DNA from: an uncultured Lachnospiraceae bacterium
GTDB lineage: Bacteria > Bacillota > Clostridia > Lachnospirales > Lachnospiraceae
NCBI GenBank assembly: GCA_945868435.1
Contig: CAMBLG010000014.1
Location: 1-64,000, forward strand
Reading direction: 5' to 3'
DNA length: 64,000 nucleotides
In this document: one piece after another, positions 48,111 to 57,475 of the stretch
Layout: each line of letters opens with the position of its first letter
Position numbering within the stretch: position 1 is the stretch's first letter
The notes under the pieces: generated by a model
Database searches by the model: none
The model's input: the letters and a program-made list of their open reading frames with translations, nothing else
Told to the model about the DNA's origin: nothing
Made by a program: the position numbers and the translations under genes

Positions 48111-49559
48111 CTATGCAATATAGTTAAGCGGAATTCTCACATCGAAGGTCGTTCCTTCGCCCAATACTGAGTGAACCTTAATGGCACCTCTGTGCATCAA
48201 AATGCAATTCCTCGTTATTGCAAGTCCAAGTCCCGTTCCACCAATCTCCCGGGAATGTGATTTGTCCACACGGTAAAATCTCTCATAAATCTGATCCAAA
48301 GACTCCTCCGGAATACCGATGCCGGAATCTTCAACCTTCAGATACATATACTGATGATCCGCGTTCAGGGACACATGTACCCATCCCTCACCATCCGCAC
48401 GATTGTACTTGATGGCATTCTCCACAAGGTTTGTGATGGCAAGCGTAAGCTTTACCTCGTCCACCTCCGCCGTCACCGGCCGGAAGCTCTCCAACACAAG
48501 CTCAACCTGCTGCTTGTCCGCGATGGGCTGCAGCCGCTTTAATATCTGCTCCAACAGCTCATTGATGTTCACAGAAGTCACATTCAGATCCGCCGCAGAC
48601 TTGTCCATCTTTACCAATGACAAGAGATCATTGATGATCTTGGTCTCCCGCTCGATCTCGCTGGTAATATCCTCCATAAACTCCTGATACAGTTCCTTCG
48701 GTGCATCCGGCATGCTGTTGATAGAATCTGCCAATACCTTCATCGAAGTAAGCGGCGTCTTCAGTTCGTGAGACACGTTGGATACGAATTCCTGACGGGA
48801 TTCATCCGTAATCTTCATGCGCCCGATTACTTCATTAAAACGCTTACAGATCAGTGCAGTCTCCGTATAATCGTTCACCTGAAGGGCATCATCCCCATAT
48901 CCTTCCTTGATTGCAGCGATTCCATCGGACAGTTTTCCAAAGGGCTTCATAAAATACAGAATCACAAGGATACCGAAAAATACTGTTGCCACCACAACGA
49001 TCACAAGTATGATGGTCGCAACCTGGCTCAGATATCCATGGTTCAGCACAATATTATCCGTAGAAACACTGATCAGCATGACGCCCTGCACCGTACTGCT
49101 GGTATCATCGGGATCAATGATCGGAATCGTCATTTCAATGTAGTGATTCTCCTCGTCATAATTGGTGACTTCTTGTCCCTGAAAGCTCCGGATAACCTCC
49201 TCCGCAATGATCGTCTTATTATCATCCAGATTATAGGTATCATGGTACACCTTAAAATTGTCATCCACAATGATCACGCGCCCATCATAGATGGTGGTAA
49301 GCAGACTGATCTGCGCCTGAATGATATTGGCTTCTGAGCTTCCCTTATCCATATATTCACTTGTCGCAATCTGATTCGCCAGAATCTTGGCCTGACTTAG
49401 AATCTCACTCTCGCGAATGGACACTGCCCGTGCTTCATAGGAATTCAGCACCCCAATACAGAGTATCAGACTTGGCAGAATCGCAATCACCAGAATCAAA
49501 AGAATCAAACGGAATTTTAGACTTTTTATAAACTGGAAAAACTTCGTATTTTTCTGCAT
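48111..49559 (-). CDS. Sensor histidine kinase (WalK/PhoR type)
   Basis: 482 residues: transmembrane helix 1 (about 17-38), extracytoplasmic Cache-like sensor (about 40-180), helix 2 (about 187-212), HAMP linker, HisKA with phosphoacceptor His264 in SHELKTPLTS, and HATPase with NLVENAIKY, DSGIGIPEESL, RFYRVDKSHS and GGTGLGLAI. It is paired with the response regulator 21 bases upstream. The signal is unknown; WalK-like architecture but no PAS domain and no walHIJ neighbours. Confidence 0.95.
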   Translation of the reverse strand: MQKNTKFFQFIKSLKFRLILLILVIAILPSLILCIGVLNSYEARAVSIRESEILSQAKILANQIATSEYMDKGSSEANIIQAQISLLTTIYDGRVIIVDDNFKVYHDTYNLDDNKTIIAEEVIRSFQGQEVTNYDEENHYIEMTIPIIDPDDTSSTVQGVMLISVSTDNIVLNHGYLSQVATIILVIVVVATVFFGILVILYFMKPFGKLSDGIAAIKEGYGDDALQVNDYTETALICKRFNEVIGRMKITDESRQEFVSNVSHELKTPLTSMKVLADSINSMPDAPKELYQEFMEDITSEIERETKIINDLLSLVKMDKSAADLNVTSVNINELLEQILKRLQPIADKQQVELVLESFRPVTAEVDEVKLTLAITNLVENAIKYNRADGEGWVHVSLNADHQYMYLKVEDSGIGIPEESLDQIYERFYRVDKSHSREIGGTGLGLAITRNCILMHRGAIKVHSVLGEGTTFDVRIPLNYIA

Positions 49560-49580
49560 GTAACCGCAACCTTTCCCATA

Positions 49581-50273
49581 TTACTTCTGGTTGTAATAAT
49601 AGCCGACACCCCATTTGGTGTGCACATATTTCGGCTCACTCGGATTGGACTCGATCTTCTCGCGAAGTCGGCGCACATGCACATCCACGGTACGCACATC
49701 TCCCGGATAATCCTTTCCCCAGACCAGATCAAGAAGATTCTCTCTGCTGTACACCTTGTTTTCATTTTTCACAAGGAGCTCCAACAGATCAAATTCCTTG
49801 GTCGTCAGGTTGACCTCCCTGCCAAGAATGAACAGTCTTCTGCTGTCCAGATCCAGGCGCAGATCTCCCTTCTCGATCACCGAACTGCTCACAGGCTTCT
49901 CCTTCGGTCCCGAAGTTCTTCTCATAATGGCTTTAATTCTCGCCTTGACTTCCAGAATATTGAAAGGCTTTGTGATATAGTCATCCGCGCCGTATTCCAG
50001 TCCCAGAATCTTATCCATATCATCGCCTTTTGCGGTAAGCATGACAATCGGCATATCGGAAAATTCCCGGATTGCCTGGCAGACCTCAAACCCATCCATC
50101 TTGGGAAGCATGATATCCAGAAGAATCATATCATACACATTGGTTTTGGCCATATTCAATGCCTCTTCCCCATCGTATGCACAATCCACTTCCATTCCGT
50201 CCTGTTCCAGACTGAAACGGATTCCCTTTACAATCAACTTCTCATCGTCTACTACGAGAACCTTTTTTGCCAT
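49581..50273 (-). CDS. OmpR-family response regulator (WalR/PhoB type)
   Basis: 230-residue DNA-binding regulator. Receiver domain with DD (residues 9-10), phosphorylated Asp53 in MILLDIMLPKMDG, and Lys in MLTAKGDD; winged-helix domain from about 130 (LTTKEFDLLELLVKNENKVYSRE). It begins 14 bases after comEA stops, so the kinase, regulator and com genes seem to share a transcript. Targets unknown. Confidence 0.96.
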   Translation of the reverse strand: MAKKVLVVDDEKLIVKGIRFSLEQDGMEVDCAYDGEEALNMAKTNVYDMILLDIMLPKMDGFEVCQAIREFSDMPIVMLTAKGDDMDKILGLEYGADDYITKPFNILEVKARIKAIMRRTSGPKEKPVSSSVIEKGDLRLDLDSRRLFILGREVNLTTKEFDLLELLVKNENKVYSRENLLDLVWGKDYPGDVRTVDVHVRRLREKIESNPSEPKYVHTKWGVGYYYNQK

Positions 50274-50287
50274 CTTACACCTCTGCC

Positions 50288-50896
50288 TTACTTCACCGCT
50301 ATATAGTCTCTCATCTTCTCATAGAGTGCGCTTCCAATCCCGGATACATTCATGATATCCTCCGCACTCGAAAAATCGCCATGCTCCTGTCTGTATGCAA
50401 TAATTGCCTCTCCCCGCGTCTGTCCCACTCCGGGAAGCTGCATCAACTGCTCAAGCGTGGCTGTATTGATATTCACTCTGCCATCTTCCTGTACTCCTGC
50501 TCCGGAGGTTCCAGCGACACCGGCTGACTCCTGCCTTTCCCTTGCTTCCTCCTCCGTCGGAAAACAGATCATCTGTCCATCGGAGAGAAGCTCTGCCAGA
50601 TTCCAGTAATCCTGTCCTGCCTCATCCGTTAATCCACCTGCCGCATCCACAGCATCCACGATTCTGCTCCCTGCCGGAAGCTCATACACACCGGGAAAAT
50701 TGACCTCACCACAGACGTAAATGAGAATATGTCCATCCTCTTCTTTCGCCTGCACGGTCTGTGTGTCCGCCTCTTCCGTCTCGAAGTGCGCTTCGCTCTC
50801 TTGTGTAACTTCCAGATACGACTGAGTCTGCTTTCCACAGCCCACCAGCAACATACCTGACAAAATGAATACATATAACTTACCGATATTCTTCAT
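50288..50896 (-). CDS. comEA: ComEA-family DNA-binding lipoprotein
   Basis: 202 residues: a signal peptide ending in the lipobox MLLVGC (Cys20), an acidic linker, an SLBB domain (ILIYVCGEVNFPGVYELPAG) and two C-terminal helix-hairpin-helix motifs (VNINTATLEQLMQLPGVGQTRGEAI). ComEA captures double-stranded DNA outside the membrane in transformation. The lipobox is unusual since most ComEA proteins have a transmembrane anchor. ATG 50896 is seven bases behind AAGGAG. Leads the operon behind a promoter at 50968-50996. Confidence 0.92.
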   Translation of the reverse strand: MKNIGKLYVFILSGMLLVGCGKQTQSYLEVTQESEAHFETEEADTQTVQAKEEDGHILIYVCGEVNFPGVYELPAGSRIVDAVDAAGGLTDEAGQDYWNLAELLSDGQMICFPTEEEARERQESAGVAGTSGAGVQEDGRVNINTATLEQLMQLPGVGQTRGEAIIAYRQEHGDFSSAEDIMNVSGIGSALYEKMRDYIAVK

Positions 50897-50967
50897 ACCG
50901 AATCTCCTTCCATACATTCCTAATACTTATTACAGACTCTGTTGGAAGGAGCCTTGATGCATTCTCT

Positions 50968-50996
50968 ATTTTAACGATTTATTACAAATTTTACAA
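50968..50996 (-). promoter_or_regulatory. Promoter of the comEA-TCS-GerMN-comEC run
   Basis: TTGTAA (50991-50996) and TAAAAT (50968-50973) with a 17-base spacer on the minus strand. No hairpin separates it from the argD stop just upstream. Confidence 0.6.
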
Positions 50997-51003
50997 GTAT
51001 ATT

Positions 51004-52200
51004 TCAATGGCAATCAGAAAATGTTTTTTCCAGACGCAAAATCATCTCATCCACATCGGCTTTCGTAATGACGAGCGGCGGAACAAACCGAAGCACATCC
51101 GAGCCTGCCGTAATGACAATCAGCCCGTTCTCCAGCGCTTTGCTCGCCACCTGTCCAACCGGGATCGTGCACACAAGACCGCGCATCAGTCCCATACCTC
51201 TATGGGCAGTCAAAAAATCATATTTTTCCACCAGAGCATCCAGCTTCTCTGCCAGATACGGTGCCACCTCATTTACATGAGACAGTATCTGCAATTCCTC
51301 AAACTGATCAAAGACAGCTGATACCGCAGCACCTATGAACGGATTGCCGCCATAAGTCGTACCGTGGTCCCCCGGTGCCAGCGACTTGTCTGCCACTCTC
51401 TGGGTCATGAAAAATGCACCCACGGGCACGCCGCAGCCCAACGCCTTGGCACAGGTCATAATATCCGGCTTCACGCCGTAATTCTGCCAGGCAAACATCT
51501 GACCGGTACGTCCCATACCACACTGAATCTCATCCAGAATCAGCAGAATATCATTCTCGTCGCACAACGCGCGCACGCCCTCCAAGAAATCCTTCTCTGC
51601 CGGATAAATTCCGCCTTCTCCCTGAACCGTCTCCATGAGAATAGCGCAGGTCTTATCCGTAATCTGTGCTTTCACACTGTCCAGATTATTAAATTCCGCG
51701 AACTTCACGCCCGGCATCAGAGGCTCAAACGGCTCCTGATAGTGGGCATTGCCGGTTACGGACAAAGCACCCAGGCTTCTCCCGTGGAAGGAATGCTGCA
51801 TGGCAATGATCTCATGGCCTGCGTGTCCATCTCTGGTATATGCGTATTTCTTGGCCGCCTTAATTGCTCCTTCAATTGCCTCTGTTCCGCTGTTCGTAAA
51901 GAAAATGCGGTCCATCTGACTGGCCGCTAGGGCCTTCTGTGCCGCCTCGATCACCGGCACATTGTAATACAGATTTGAGGTGTGAAGCAATGTGTCCACC
52001 TGCTTCTTCAAGGCTTCTGTGTAGGCCCTGTTTCCATACCCCAGTGCGCACACCGCGATTCCTGCCGCAAAGTCCAGATACTCCTTTCCATCGGTGTCAT
52101 ACAGATGAACACCTTCTCCGTGGTCCAGAACCAGGGGAAAACGGTTGTAGGTGTGCAGGAGTTCGTTCTCTGCGGTATTGATATATTCCTGTGTTTTCAT
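51004..52200 (-). CDS. argD: Acetylornithine aminotransferase
   Basis: PLP enzyme converting N-acetylglutamate semialdehyde to N-acetylornithine. The 398 residues show FAAGIAVCALGYGN, FTNSGTEAIEGAIKAA, LLILDEIQCGMGRTG and the PLP lysine in MTCAKALGCGVPVGA. AAGGAG precedes the ATG. Last gene of the argC-GNAT-argB-argD cluster. Confidence 0.96.
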   Translation of the reverse strand: MKTQEYINTAENELLHTYNRFPLVLDHGEGVHLYDTDGKEYLDFAAGIAVCALGYGNRAYTEALKKQVDTLLHTSNLYYNVPVIEAAQKALAASQMDRIFFTNSGTEAIEGAIKAAKKYAYTRDGHAGHEIIAMQHSFHGRSLGALSVTGNAHYQEPFEPLMPGVKFAEFNNLDSVKAQITDKTCAILMETVQGEGGIYPAEKDFLEGVRALCDENDILLILDEIQCGMGRTGQMFAWQNYGVKPDIMTCAKALGCGVPVGAFFMTQRVADKSLAPGDHGTTYGGNPFIGAAVSAVFDQFEELQILSHVNEVAPYLAEKLDALVEKYDFLTAHRGMGLMRGLVCTIPVGQVASKALENGLIVITAGSDVLRFVPPLVITKADVDEMILRLEKTFSDCH

Positions 52201-52295
52201 GGTTGTTCTCCTTACTGCTTGATAGATGCAAAATTCATTTATGCTTAAGCGATATTCTCTTAAATGATATTCACTCAGCCGGGTATGAAATTGGC

Positions 52296-53195
52296 TTACT
52301 CATGATAGAAGCGCTCCTCGGAATCACCTAGAATTGCGGTTCCGATTCCTTTGTTTGTAAAGATTTCAAGGAGCAGGCAGTGTGCAATTCTGCCGTCCAG
52401 AATATGTACACGGGACACGCCATGCTCAATGGCGTCAATGCAGTTGTTCAGCTTCGGCAGCATGCCGCCTCCGATATAGCCGTCTCCGATCAGTTCCTTT
52501 GCAGCAGAAACCGTAAGTTCTGAAATTAAGGTATCCTTGTCGTTTGGATCCTTGTACACGCCCTCAATATCCGTCAAAAATGCAAGCTTTTCCGCCGACA
52601 CCGCACGGGCAATGGCACAGGCCGCATCATCCGCATTGATATTGTATGTCTCATACTTATCGTCCATACCAATCGGGCACACAATCGGAAGGAAATCCTT
52701 CTCCAGAAGATCATACAGAATCTTCGGATTCACTTCCTTGATCTCGCCGACATAACCGATATCCTGACCGCCCGACAGCTTTTTCTCCACCTTCAGAAGA
52801 CCGCCGTCCTTGCCGCTGATACCCACAGACAGAACGCCCAGCTCCTGTACCTTCTGCACCAGTGACTTGTTCACACGGTTCAATACCATCTCCGCAATCT
52901 CCATGGTCTCCGCGTCGGTCTTGCGCAGACCATTGACGAACTCAGCCTCCTTTCCGGACTTTTCCACCCAGCGGCTGATCTCCTTTCCTCCGCCATGCAC
53001 GATGATCGGCTTAAATCCAACCAGCTTTAAAAGTGTCACATCCTGAATGACCTGCTTCTTTAAGTCCTCGTCCACCATGGCGGATCCGCCATACTTTACC
53101 ACAATAATCTTGCGGTTAAAACGCTGTATATAAGGCAATGCCTCGATCAATACCTCTGCTTTTTCCAACCATTTCTCCATGTTCTGATTACCCAT
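52296..53195 (-). CDS. argB: Acetylglutamate kinase
   Basis: Phosphorylates N-acetylglutamate. The 299 residues contain the nucleotide-binding [22 protein letters not shown] and the C-terminal [27 protein letters not shown]. It begins with an extra N-terminal helix ([18 protein letters not shown]), a feature of hexameric, arginine-inhibited enzymes. Feedback at ArgB is typical of organisms that recycle the acetyl group through ArgJ, which is not found here. Confidence 0.97.
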   Translation of the reverse strand: MGNQNMEKWLEKAEVLIEALPYIQRFNRKIIVVKYGGSAMVDEDLKKQVIQDVTLLKLVGFKPIIVHGGGKEISRWVEKSGKEAEFVNGLRKTDAETMEIAEMVLNRVNKSLVQKVQELGVLSVGISGKDGGLLKVEKKLSGGQDIGYVGEIKEVNPKILYDLLEKDFLPIVCPIGMDDKYETYNINADDAACAIARAVSAEKLAFLTDIEGVYKDPNDKDTLISELTVSAAKELIGDGYIGGGMLPKLNNCIDAIEHGVSRVHILDGRIAHCLLLEIFTNKGIGTAILGDSEERFYHE

Positions 53196-53235
53196 CTTTT
53201 CCTCACTTTCATAACCGGCTCACAGGGAGTCCTTC

Positions 53236-53697
53236 TTATCTTGTAAAATGCGTGATATTCGCATCATTCAACGTAAAATCATAATAGTTCAGATCATCCC
53301 GGAAGGTCCAGCCCGCACCCTTCCAGAAATGATTGCCAAGCTCATTGCTTTTAAACGCAATCAGGCTCACTTTGTTAATGTGTTCCTCCTGCAAAGCGCG
53401 CATGCACGCCCCCGCCATGGCTCTTCCGATTCCCCGGTTGCGGTAGTCCTCATGCACACACACATGATAGAAACAGCCCCTTCTGCCATCGTGCCCGCAG
53501 AGGATTGCTCCGACGATCCGTCCCTCTGCCACTGCCACCATACTTGTTGTCGGATTCCGTTTGAGAAAGCGTAAAACGCCTTCTCTCGAGTCATCGATGG
53601 AGCGGATTCCAAACCCGTGAATACTCATCCATAGTTCGTACACCTCGTCATAATCCGCCTCCGTCATAACCCGGATCTCATATTCCTGTGCTGCCAT
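53236..53697 (-). CDS. GNAT N-acetyltransferase inside the arginine cluster
   Basis: 153-residue GNAT protein with the acetyl-CoA loop VHEDYRNRGIGRAM and C-terminal ELGNHFWKGAGWTFRDDLNYYD. AGGAGG lies seven bases before ATG 53697. It occupies the argJ position between argC and argB. It may be a short N-acetylglutamate synthase feeding the pathway, but GNAT proteins are diverse and acetylation of another amine or a protein N-terminus is equally possible from sequence alone. Confidence 0.85.
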   Translation of the reverse strand: MAAQEYEIRVMTEADYDEVYELWMSIHGFGIRSIDDSREGVLRFLKRNPTTSMVAVAEGRIVGAILCGHDGRRGCFYHVCVHEDYRNRGIGRAMAGACMRALQEEHINKVSLIAFKSNELGNHFWKGAGWTFRDDLNYYDFTLNDANITHFTR

Positions 53698-53723
53698 ATC
53701 TAATCCTCCTAGCTATCTGTCTC

Positions 53724-54782
53724 CTATGGGAAGCACGGAACCATATTGAGGCCCTCCGCCTCATCCAGTCCGAACAGCAGATTCATGTTCTGCACAGCCT
53801 GCCCCGCAGCGCCTTTTACCAGATTGTCCAAAGCTCCCATCATGACGATACGCCCGGTGCGCTCATCGATCACAAAATTTACATCAACATAATTGCTGCC
53901 CTCTACCCACTTGGTCTCCGGGCAGACACCCTTTTTCAACACGCGGACAAAGCGCTCTGTTGCATAATACTTATCGTATACCGCCTTCACTTCCTCGTAG
54001 GTCGGATATGTACCGTCCGGCTTTTTCTTAAGCGTTGCATACTCCGTCGCCAGAATTCCACGATTCATCGGAACAAGATGCGGTGTAAAATTCACCAGAA
54101 TCTCACGACCCGCTGCGTAACCAAGCTGCTCCTCAATCTCCGGTGTGTGACGGTGGCTGGTGACACCATATGCCTTCATGCTCTCATTCACTTCGCAGAA
54201 CAGATTCGGCGTCTTCGCTCCTCTTCCGGCTCCGGAGGTTCCGGACTTGGCATCAATAATCAGCGTATCCGGATCGATCAGCCCTTCCTTCACCATAGGA
54301 TACGCCGTAAGAATAGAACAGGTGGTATAACAGCCCGGATTGGCAATCAGCCTTGTGGACTCATTCACCAGTCCCCGGTTGATCTCGCAGAGACCGTAGA
54401 CCGCCTCCTCGATAAACTGAGGACTCTTGTGCTCAATCTTGTACCATTTCTCATAGGTAGCTACATCTTTAATACGAAAATCCGCACTCAGATCCACGAT
54501 CTTGACCTTGCTTAAGATGTCCTCCGTCAGCACGCCTGCCAAAAATCCCTGTGGTGTCGCGGTAAAGATTACATCTACTCTGGAAGCAAGCTCTTCCATA
54601 TTATCATCCATGCATTTTGCATCTACCAGTTCAAAGAAATTCTGATAGACATCTGCATAATTTTCATCAATATAGCTGCGTGAACCAAACCACTCAATGT
54701 GCGCCTCTCTATGATTCATTAAAATGCGTACCAGCTCCGCTCCCGCATAGCCGGTTGCACCGATAATTCCAACTTTAATCAT
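53724..54782 (-). CDS. argC: N-acetyl-gamma-glutamyl-phosphate reductase
   Basis: NADPH-dependent reduction of acetylglutamyl phosphate. The 352 residues have the Rossmann start VGIIGATGYAGAELVRIL, the catalytic cysteine in ANPGCYTT (about residue 150), and HRHTPEIEEQLG. ATG 54782 is eight bases behind AAGGA; the longer reading to 54881 runs into the regulatory region. First gene of the arg cluster, divergent from argG. Confidence 0.97.
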   Translation of the reverse strand: MIKVGIIGATGYAGAELVRILMNHREAHIEWFGSRSYIDENYADVYQNFFELVDAKCMDDNMEELASRVDVIFTATPQGFLAGVLTEDILSKVKIVDLSADFRIKDVATYEKWYKIEHKSPQFIEEAVYGLCEINRGLVNESTRLIANPGCYTTCSILTAYPMVKEGLIDPDTLIIDAKSGTSGAGRGAKTPNLFCEVNESMKAYGVTSHRHTPEIEEQLGYAAGREILVNFTPHLVPMNRGILATEYATLKKKPDGTYPTYEEVKAVYDKYYATERFVRVLKKGVCPETKWVEGSNYVDVNFVIDERTGRIVMMGALDNLVKGAAGQAVQNMNLLFGLDEAEGLNMVPCFP

Positions 54783-54888
54783 CTGGATATCCTTCTTTCC
54801 TATTGTTATAAAGGGTTCTGAATTAGTTACTATACAATAATATAGTACAATGTCTTGAATCCGTAAATAGCAAATATCCACAAATTTA

Positions 54889-54922
54889 TGTATATTTATG
54901 CAAAATTATGTATATTTTTTCA
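54889..54922. promoter_or_regulatory. Tandem ARG boxes between argC and argG
   Basis: Two 14-bp matches to the ArgR core TGAAT-WWWW-ATTCA: TGTATATTTATGCA (54889-54902) and TGTATATTTTTTCA (54909-54922). Their 20-bp period matches paired ARG boxes bound by an ArgR hexamer. The second box ends one base before the -35 of argG. ArgR/AhrC itself is not in the window. Confidence 0.65.
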
Positions 54923-54923
54923 C

Positions 54924-54952
54924 TTGATTAATAAAGGGGGATGATGTATAGT
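54924..54952 (+). promoter_or_regulatory. Promoter of argG
   Basis: TTGATT (54924-54929) and TATAGT (54947-54952) with a 17-base spacer, directly behind the ARG boxes. It gives a leader of roughly 95 bases. Confidence 0.65.
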
Positions 54953-55021
54953 AAATTTAGTTTTGAATACTATGACGCATAATATATCTAACTTAGATGG
55001 CCATGACACATAGTAAATCTT
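54941..55021 (+). repeat. Three copies of a 19-base motif at 31-bp spacing before argG
   Basis: Copies at 54941-54959, 54972-54990 and 55003-55021 share the pattern ATGAYRYATARTAWATYTW and are spaced exactly 31 bases. The first covers the argG -10 box, the other two lie in the transcribed leader. The bases between the copies are not conserved. Function unknown. Confidence 0.6.
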
Positions 55022-55053
55022 TAATAATAATGAAGAAAGGACGTAATTCAAAC

Positions 55054-56280
55054 ATGAAAGAGAAAGTTGTATTAGCGTACTCCGGCGGCCTTGATACTAC
55101 CGCTATCATCCCGTGGCTGAAGGAAACCTACGATTACGAAGTCATCTGCTGCTGTATCGACTGCGGACAGGGCGAGGAGCTGGACGGACTTGAGGAGAGA
55201 GCCAAGCTGTCCGGTGCATCCAAATTATACATTGAAGACATCATCGATGAGTTCGCTGACGATTACATCATGCCATGTGTACAGGCCGGGGCAGTATACG
55301 AGCACAAATACCTGCTGGGAACCTCTATGGCACGTCCGGGTATCGCAAAAAAGCTGGTGGAGATTGCCAGAAAAGAGGGCGCTGTTGCCATCTGCCACGG
55401 TGCTACCGGTAAAGGAAATGACCAGATTCGTTTTGAGCTTGGTATCAAGGCTCTGGCTCCGGACATCAAGGTTATCGCTCCATGGCGTGACGACCGTTGG
55501 GGCATGGATTCCCGCGAGGCAGAGATTGAGTACTGTAAAGCACACGGCATTGATCTTCCGTTCTCTACCGACTCCAGCTACAGCCGTGACCGTAACCTGT
55601 GGCACATCAGCCATGAAGGTCTGGAACTGGAGGATCCTGCCAACGAGCCAAACTATGATCACCTTCTGGTGCTGGGCGTATCTCCGGAAAAGGCTCCGGA
55701 CGAGGGAGAATATGTAACTATGACCTTTGAAAAGGGTGTTCCTACCAGCGTAAACGGTAAGAAAATGAAAGTATCCGATATTATCAGAGAGCTCAACCGT
55801 CTCGGCGGCAAGCACGGAATCGGAATCATTGATATCGTAGAGAACCGCGTCGTTGGAATGAAGTCCCGTGGCGTCTATGAGACACCGGGCGGAACTATCC
55901 TCATGGAGGCACACGATCAGCTGGAAGAGCTTGTTTTAGACCGCGCTACCATGGAAGTGAAAAAGGATATGGGCAACAAGCTGGCTCAGGTTGTATACGA
56001 AGGCAAGTGGTTCACTCCTCTCCGCGAGGCCATTCAGGCATTTGTCACCTCCACACAGGAGTATGTGACCGGTGAAGTGAAGTTCAAGCTCTACAAGGGC
56101 AACATCATCAAAGCCGGTACAACTTCTCCATACTCTCTGTACAGCGAGACACTGGCAAGCTTCACGACCGGTGACCAGTATGATCACCATGATGCAGAGG
56201 GCTTCATTACCCTGTTCGGACTTCCGCTTAAAGTTCGCGCAATGAAAATGCAGGAGCTTGCAAAGAACAACAACAAATAA
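55054..56280 (+). CDS. argG: Argininosuccinate synthase
   Basis: ATP-dependent ligation of citrulline and aspartate. The 408 residues contain the PP-loop [17 protein letters not shown], the [15 protein letters not shown] region and the [15 protein letters not shown] segment. I choose ATG 55054 ([11 protein letters not shown]); AAAGGA is about 12 bases upstream, a long spacing, but upstream ATGs lack any site. argH does not follow; a terminator does. Confidence 0.97.
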   Translation: MKEKVVLAYSGGLDTTAIIPWLKETYDYEVICCCIDCGQGEELDGLEERAKLSGASKLYIEDIIDEFADDYIMPCVQAGAVYEHKYLLGTSMARPGIAKKLVEIARKEGAVAICHGATGKGNDQIRFELGIKALAPDIKVIAPWRDDRWGMDSREAEIEYCKAHGIDLPFSTDSSYSRDRNLWHISHEGLELEDPANEPNYDHLLVLGVSPEKAPDEGEYVTMTFEKGVPTSVNGKKMKVSDIIRELNRLGGKHGIGIIDIVENRVVGMKSRGVYETPGGTILMEAHDQLEELVLDRATMEVKKDMGNKLAQVVYEGKWFTPLREAIQAFVTSTQEYVTGEVKFKLYKGNIIKAGTTSPYSLYSETLASFTTGDQYDHHDAEGFITLFGLPLKVRAMKMQELAKNNNK

Positions 56281-56300
56281 CACATCGAAACATAAAGAGA

Positions 56301-56331
56301 AAAGGGATGCCATTATGACATCCCTTTTTTG
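56301..56331 (+). terminator. Terminator of argG
   Basis: Nine-bp stem AAAGGGATG/CATCCCTTT with a 9-base loop followed by TTTG, 20 bases after the stop codon. Confidence 0.85.
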
Positions 56332-56351
56332 TTTTATCCTCACACTTTATT

Positions 56352-57377
56352 TCATGCTTTGTTCTTACCCATCAAACGCTTGGACTTTACAACCTTAAGT
56401 TCCAGCAGCCGATTCATAAAGTCCGCCACTTTTCCGTTGGCAAGCGCATAGGTCACACAGATGCTGGCGCAGATGAAAACCACCAGCGCGCCTGCGCCCC
56501 ACTCGCTCATATACTCATAGACTCCCGTAAAGCGGAGCACATCCCTGACCATACGATGCAGCATGTAAATCGGCATCGTATGCTGTCCGATAAAGGAAAT
56601 CTGCGTTTTCTTCTTCGGAATAAAAAACATAATCGCCCAGGAAATCACAAAGGCTGCTATCATAAGCGAAAGCCTTACAAACGGACCGCTCCAGTATGAA
56701 TCCAGCTCGTAGTAGGAAATATTCTCATATACCATCTCCAGTTCATCATAAAGCCCCGGCCCAAATATGAGAATCGCCAGACAGATCACAATGGCGGCCG
56801 GAACCACACACCTTCGGAAGGATGGTGTCAACGCCTTTTGCAATGCGGCAGAATCCAGATAGTATCCCAAAAAGAAAAACGGGCCAAATACCAGAATCCG
56901 CGACAGGCAGAGAAAATCACCGATTCCTTTAAAAAATCCTGCAATCAGCGCAAGAATGACACTGCATAGAAGCACCACCGGAGGCTTGCTGTTCCTGATC
57001 AGCGGAATAATCAGATACCACGCGACCATGGCAAACAGATACCAGGGGGCTCCGCTCTGGGTAAAGAAATTGATCTCAGAAAAGCTGCGGTATCCAAACG
57101 CGGCATATACTACCTGAATTGCCACTACGAAGATCACATACGCTTTGATCAGGTACAAAATCTTTTTATAATTATACTGCCCATCCCGATAGATGCGCTT
57201 GGCAAAATACCCGGATACAAACACAAACAACGGCATGTGGAACACGTAGATCAAACGCTTCACAACCACAAGATAATTCCGTCCGTGGATAGGGAGCAGG
57301 AAATGTCCCAACACCACAAGAAAAATCAGAACCGCTTTTAAATTGTCAAAAAAGTAATCTCTCTCCTTCGTCTCCAT
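56352..57377 (-). CDS. Acyltransferase 3 family membrane protein
   Basis: 341 residues with about ten hydrophobic helices. The N-terminus FFDNLKAVLIFLVVLGHFLLP carries the conserved histidine of the acyltransferase-3 (O-acetyltransferase) family. Such proteins acetylate sugars of exopolysaccharide, peptidoglycan or lipids at the membrane. The basic C-terminus (VVKSKRLMGKNKA) is cytoplasmic. No glycan genes are nearby, so the substrate cannot be inferred. It is convergent with argG. Confidence 0.88.
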   Translation of the reverse strand: METKERDYFFDNLKAVLIFLVVLGHFLLPIHGRNYLVVVKRLIYVFHMPLFVFVSGYFAKRIYRDGQYNYKKILYLIKAYVIFVVAIQVVYAAFGYRSFSEINFFTQSGAPWYLFAMVAWYLIIPLIRNSKPPVVLLCSVILALIAGFFKGIGDFLCLSRILVFGPFFFLGYYLDSAALQKALTPSFRRCVVPAAIVICLAILIFGPGLYDELEMVYENISYYELDSYWSGPFVRLSLMIAAFVISWAIMFFIPKKKTQISFIGQHTMPIYMLHRMVRDVLRFTGVYEYMSEWGAGALVVFICASICVTYALANGKVADFMNRLLELKVVKSKRLMGKNKA

Positions 57378-57475
57378 GATATTATGTACACTTTCTTTCC
57401 TATCCTTCTGTCACTTATCCCTCAAGCCCAAAGTATTATAGAACTTTCATTTTCAAAATGCAAGACAAATAAAAA

